A stretch of 64,000 bases of DNA from Polyangium sp. y55x31 (lineage in GTDB: Bacteria > Myxococcota_A > Polyangia > Polyangiales > Polyangiaceae). Shown here in pieces: positions 60,734-64,000 of the stretch. The position numbers were made by a program, and so were the translations under genes. Where the stretch lies: the NCBI RefSeq assembly GCF_029946505.1, contig NZ_JARZHG010000020.1, positions 62,001 to 126,000 of the forward strand. Direction: 5' to 3'. Numbering within the stretch: position 1 is the stretch's first letter; each line of letters opens with the position of its first letter. The notes under the pieces were generated by a model. It did not search any database and was not told the DNA's origin. It saw only the letters and a program-made list of their open reading frames with translations.

Positions 60734-62409
60734 GCCCGGCCGAGCTCGCCGCGCGCCTCCGATCGGGAGAGAGCTTCGAGGGCGTGACCCTCGACGGCGT
60801 GGATCTCCGTGGCCAGGACCTCGGCGCCGCCAAACTCGCGAAAGCCAAGCTCCGCGGCGTGCGGCTCGACGGCGCTTCCCTGCGCGCCGCGAACCTCGCG
60901 GAGGCCGAGCTCTTCGACACCTCGCTCGAAGGCGCGAACCTCGAAGGGGCGATCCTCGAAGGCACGAAATGCCTGCGCGTGAGCTTCGCGGGCGCGAGCC
61001 TCGCGACGGCCAACCTGCGTCGCGCCGTCCTGCCGCGGACAAACCTCGCGCGGGCGCGGCTCTGGAGCGCGAATTTCTCCGAAGCCATGCTCGAAGGCGC
61101 GGACCTCTCGGGCGTGGATGCAGAAAACGCCGTCTTCCATCAGACGGTGCTGCTCGGGGCGAACCTCACGGGCGCGAACCTCCGCGGCATCCGCATGGAG
61201 CAGACCGTCCTCTCGCGCGCGCGGCTCGTCCGGGCAAACCTCGACGGCGCGACGCTCGACGTGGTCCTCTTCCACGAGGCCGATCTGCGCGGCGCGACGC
61301 TGCCCAAGGCCCTCGGCAAATGCCAGCTCGACCGGGCGATCCTGAGCAAGCTCGATCGAAATCGCGACGACGGCTCCGTGCTCCCGGCCGAGGAGGGCGA
61401 GGCCGATCGCGCCGATCTCGCGGGGAAAAACCTCTTCTTCGCGTCGCTGCGCGGCGTCTGCCTGCGCGACGCGCGCCTCGCGGGGGCGAACCTCGAAATG
61501 GCGGATCTCTCGGGCTGCGACCTCACGGGCGCAGACCTCGCCAACGCGAATTTGAAGCGCACGATCTTCCAGCGCGCCAAGCTCGTGGTCGTGAATCTCG
61601 CGGGGCAGGATCTCGAAATGACCACGCTCACCGAGGCCGACCTCTCCGGGGCGAGCCTCGAAGGCGCGCGGCTCCTCATGACCCAGCTCGATCGGGCGGT
61701 CCTCGCGGGGACGGTGCTCTCGCACGCATTCTTGTGGGGCGCGAGCGTCCGCGAGGCGAGCCTCGAAGGCGCGAAGCTCGAGCGGACCACGTTCAAGACC
61801 GTCGATTTCGGCGGCATGGATCTCCGGAACCTGCGCCTCGCGGGCCTCTCCATGCACCGCTGCTCGTTTTTCAAGGCGAACCTCCGCGGCATGAACCTCG
61901 CCGGCTGCGATTTCACGCACGCCGATTTCACGGACGCCGACCTCTCGGGCGCGAAGCTCACGAATGCCACGGCCACGCAGGCCTGCTTCGCGCGCACGCG
62001 GCTCGAAGCGACCGATCTCACGGGGCTCCAGGCGAAAGGCGCGTTTTTCGGGGACGCGGCGGCGTCGGGCGCGCGCTTCACCGGCGGGCGGCTCCGGCAC
62101 GCGACGTTCACCGGGGCGGAGGCGGGCTTCGCCCATTTCGGCGGCGCCGACCTGCGCGAGACGCTCTGGGTGCGATCGAAGGCGAAAGGCGCGATCTTCG
62201 GCGGAGCGAAGCTCTCCCACGCGGACTTTTCCCACGCCGACGTGCGCGAGGCCGATTTCTCCTCGACGAACCTCTCCCACGCCAACCTGCACAACGTCCG
62301 GGATTCGGGCGCGCTCTTCGTGGGCGCGAACGTGCTCGGCGTCCGCCGCACCGATGTCGACCGGCTCGAAGCGGAGGCCTACAGGCCCCCGCCGCGCGAA
62401 GGAACCTGA
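60730..62409 (+). CDS. Pentapeptide-repeat protein, 559 aa
   Basis: This protein is almost entirely pentapeptide repeats, A(D/N)LxG type, from residue 15 (SFEGVTLDGVDLRGQDLGAA) to about 535, with one break near residues 205-235 (LSKLDRNRDDGSVLPAEEGE) that splits the helix into two blocks. It should form two stacked square beta-helices, each very long. It starts at GTG 60730, overlapping the previous stop by 4 bp; the longer reading frame upstream reads the previous gene out of frame and is rejected. It lies between DUF2169-pentapeptide and DUF3540 genes in the T6SS operon. Confidence 0.92.
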   Translation: MSPAELAARLRSGESFEGVTLDGVDLRGQDLGAAKLAKAKLRGVRLDGASLRAANLAEAELFDTSLEGANLEGAILEGTKCLRVSFAGASLATANLRRAVLPRTNLARARLWSANFSEAMLEGADLSGVDAENAVFHQTVLLGANLTGANLRGIRMEQTVLSRARLVRANLDGATLDVVLFHEADLRGATLPKALGKCQLDRAILSKLDRNRDDGSVLPAEEGEADRADLAGKNLFFASLRGVCLRDARLAGANLEMADLSGCDLTGADLANANLKRTIFQRAKLVVVNLAGQDLEMTTLTEADLSGASLEGARLLMTQLDRAVLAGTVLSHAFLWGASVREASLEGAKLERTTFKTVDFGGMDLRNLRLAGLSMHRCSFFKANLRGMNLAGCDFTHADFTDADLSGAKLTNATATQACFARTRLEATDLTGLQAKGAFFGDAAASGARFTGGRLRHATFTGAEAGFAHFGGADLRETLWVRSKAKGAIFGGAKLSHADFSHADVREADFSSTNLSHANLHNVRDSGALFVGANVLGVRRTDVDRLEAEAYRPPPREGT

Positions 62410-62419
62410 AGGAGACCCC

Positions 62420-62965
62420 ATGTCGAATGTGGCGCGATTGCGTTTCGAGGAAACCGCAGACAAGGGCCTCTACCTCGGCCCGGCGACGGTCGCGTCCGTC
62501 CGCCCCGCCGAAATCGAGGTCGACCTGCCGAAAGGCGGCAAGGTCCACGCGCGCCTCGCCCTCGCGTATGCGTACGAGCCCGTTCCCGGCGACGAGGTGC
62601 TCGTCATCGGCAATGCCGAAGGCCACTGGATCATCGGCGTCGTGCACGCGCAAGGCCCCGCGGTCCTGCATTTCCCTGCCGACGCCGAGCTCCGCGCCGC
62701 GGGGACCCTCCGGATCGCCGCGGATCGCGGGGTCGAGATCGCCTCGCCCGAGCTCTCCGTGACCACGAAGAAGATCCGCACGATCGCCTCCGAGGTCGTC
62801 CAGGCGTTCTCGACGCTGCGCCAGCGCGTCACCGAGCTCCTCAGTGTGCAAGCGGGACAAACGTACACGGTCGTCGAGGGCTCGATGCATTCGCAGGCGA
62901 AGAGCGCGACGATCCTCACGGAGGAAAAAGTCTCGATCAACGGCAAGGAAGTCCACCTGGGCTAG
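62420..62965 (+). CDS. DUF3540 T6SS-associated protein
   Basis: This 181-residue protein fits DUF3540, a small family that occurs with VgrG, DUF2169 and pentapeptide genes. It opens with an OB-like beta domain (ATVASVRPAEIEVDLPKGGK, YAYEPVPGDEVLVIGNAEGH, WIIGVVHAQG), then a beta-helix-like stretch (ELRAAGTLRIAADRGVEIAS, SVTTKKIRTIA), and a final strand ILTEEKVSINGKEVHLG. It resembles a miniature VgrG gp5 with its needle, so it may act as a spike segment or cap. AAGGAGA lies just before ATG 62420. It is followed 13 bp later by the DUF4150-S41 gene. Confidence 0.9.
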   Translation: MSNVARLRFEETADKGLYLGPATVASVRPAEIEVDLPKGGKVHARLALAYAYEPVPGDEVLVIGNAEGHWIIGVVHAQGPAVLHFPADAELRAAGTLRIAADRGVEIASPELSVTTKKIRTIASEVVQAFSTLRQRVTELLSVQAGQTYTVVEGSMHSQAKSATILTEEKVSINGKEVHLG

Positions 62966-62978
62966 GAGGCGCGCTGAC

Positions 62979-64000
62979 ATGCTCCCCGCATCGAACCGCG
63001 GCGTCGGGATGAATTTCGGGTTTCCGGACGTGTGCCTCACGCCCACCCCGGTCGGTCCCGTCCCCATTCCTTATCCGAACATCGCGATGAACGCGCAGGC
63101 CTCGGTGTTCTCGCCGATCGTCAAGGTCTCGGGCGTCCACGCGCTGAACCTCGGGTCGATGATCGCGATGACCTCCGGCGACGAAGCCGGCACGGCGCAC
63201 TGGACCGTGAAGGGCCCGGGCAAGTACATCATGGGCAATCCGATCGTGTTCGTCGACAAGATGCCCGCGATCAGCCTGACCTGCCCGACGATGGGCAACA
63301 CCGGGAACAACGCCCTCGGCGCCGTCGTCGTCCCGAGCGCCGTGAACGTGTTTTACACATACGCACAATCCCCGGCCGCGGCCTCGCCGGACAACGTCTC
63401 GGCCACGCGCGCGGCCGCGCTCGGTGACGCCATTCTCGGCCGCGCGGGCGCGGCGCCGCTCACGGCCGCGATGCTCGACGACGGCATCGGATACGTGCGG
63501 GTCGCGGTCGTCACGACCGACATCACGAGCCGTTTTCACGTGGCGGCGCGAAAGCTCGAAGCCGAAGGCGCGCGCGCGCTCGTCCTCGATCTCGCGGGCT
63601 GCCCAGGCGGGGATCTCGACGCCGTCGTCGCCTGGGCAGCAATGTTCCTCGACGCGGGCGCGGAGATCGTCCGGATCGAGGACGCCGAGGGGGACGAGCT
63701 CGTTCGTCGCGCCGAATTGCCGGCGGCGTACACGATGCCGCTCGTCGTGCTCGTCGACGGCGGGACGGGCTCGGCCGCGGAAATCGTCGCCGCGGCGCTG
63801 AAATCGAACGGCCGCGCGCTCGTCCTCGGCCAGCGGACGCACGGAAAAGGCAGCGCGCAACGCCTCGTCCCCGGCGAGGAGAATTCGTTCGCGTATCGCA
63901 CGGCCGCATTTTGCACGGGGCCCGATGGGGCCCCGATCGACGGCGTCGGCGTCGAGCCCGATCTCGCCCTCGAAGGCGACTTCGGCCCCGCGTGGCTCGC
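62979..64000 (+). CDS. DUF4150 (PAAR-like)-S41 protease fusion, 3' end off window
   Basis: The frame from ATG 62979 stays open to the right edge, giving 340 residues with no stop. Residues about 11-130 are a DUF4150 PAAR-like tip (GFPDVCLTPTPVGPVPIPYP, ISLTCPTMGNTGNN). From about 165 the S41 (Tsp/CtpA) protease core follows: RALVLDLAGCPGGDLDAVVA, LVVLVDGGTGSAAEIVAAAL with Ser265, and TFGKG-like THGKGSAQ with Lys290. Ser and Lys are 25 residues apart, as in Escherichia coli Tsp (Ser430/Lys455). There is no signal peptide. It is best read as a type VI effector that carries a protease on its own spike tip. The preceding DUF3540 gene ends 13 bp before. Confidence 0.88.
   Translation, partial: MLPASNRGVGMNFGFPDVCLTPTPVGPVPIPYPNIAMNAQASVFSPIVKVSGVHALNLGSMIAMTSGDEAGTAHWTVKGPGKYIMGNPIVFVDKMPAISLTCPTMGNTGNNALGAVVVPSAVNVFYTYAQSPAAASPDNVSATRAAALGDAILGRAGAAPLTAAMLDDGIGYVRVAVVTTDITSRFHVAARKLEAEGARALVLDLAGCPGGDLDAVVAWAAMFLDAGAEIVRIEDAEGDELVRRAELPAAYTMPLVVLVDGGTGSAAEIVAAALKSNGRALVLGQRTHGKGSAQRLVPGEENSFAYRTAAFCTGPDGAPIDGVGVEPDLALEGDFGPAWL

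Noticed and set aside
57212-61042. Minus-strand frame of over 1200 codons across the DUF2169-pentapeptide gene
   Set aside because: It is antisense to genes with clear pentapeptide and DUF2169 signatures and has Arg/Gly-biased composition with no domain.

Overview
The window looks like a chromosome segment of a large-genome, high-GC myxobacterium (Myxococcota, probably Polyangiales: Sorangium, Polyangium and relatives). This is inferred from very high GC coding sequence, many lipoproteins with Gly/Ser/Pro-rich linkers, two eukaryotic-type Ser/Thr kinases (one in a giant kinase-AAA-GAF-PAS-histidine kinase protein), a Kelch lipoprotein, an IgGFc-binding-like protein, an Hsp70 operon with TPR-like partners, and DUF2169, DUF4150 and pentapeptide proteins around VgrGs. 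No rRNA, tRNA or CRISPR array was seen. No phylogenetic marker was available, so the assignment is an inference.

Layout. 0-7.7 kb: Cys-rich secreted proteins, including two tandem lipoproteins with an identical 8-Cys spacing, a 40-bp tandem-repeat array, a HExxH metallopeptidase, a methyltransferase, membrane proteins, CsbD, an ECF sigma factor and a DUF2452 (C1orf50-like) protein. 7.8-14 kb: a 43-bp tandem-repeat array, then a four-gene minus-strand Hsp70 operon. 14.4-22.7 kb: a Kelch lipoprotein converging on the 1824-aa kinase. 22.8-25.1 kb: a repeat-rich junction with an AraC regulator that has lost its DNA-binding domain, a hairpin-rich element, an unrecognised 253-aa protein and a second 43-bp array. 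25.2-33.3 kb: lipoproteins, an FHA-GGDEF diguanylate cyclase and a complete tripartite RND efflux operon. 33.5-45.9 kb: a Tat-type amine oxidase, an IgGFc-binding-like lipoprotein, a VOC/deacetylase/FAH operon, and secreted and lipoprotein enzymes.

45.9-64 kb: a type VI secretion auxiliary and effector island with no core sheath or baseplate gene in view. It holds a PAAR tip, a LysM-muramidase, two DUF2169 proteins, a Ser/Thr kinase, two divergent VgrGs, a COMM-like domain protein, a beta-rich spike-like protein, two pentapeptide-repeat proteins (one fused to DUF2169), DUF3540, and a gene running off the right edge that fuses a DUF4150 PAAR-like tip to an S41 (Tsp/CtpA-type) protease with Ser and Lys at the canonical 25-residue spacing. 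The likely logic is that VgrG/PAAR/DUF4150 form spike tips, DUF2169, pentapeptide and DUF3540 proteins help load or extend them, and the muramidase and S41 protease are candidate toxic cargo.

The most distinctive signals are: (1) the DUF4150-S41 fusion; (2) a COMM-domain-like protein in a T6SS operon; (3) a roughly 300-bp intergenic element present twice in opposite orientation, whose hairpin stems differ in sequence but keep perfect pairing, and one copy of which sits where the AraC gene breaks; (4) three unrelated upstream tandem arrays with strict 40- or 43-bp periods.
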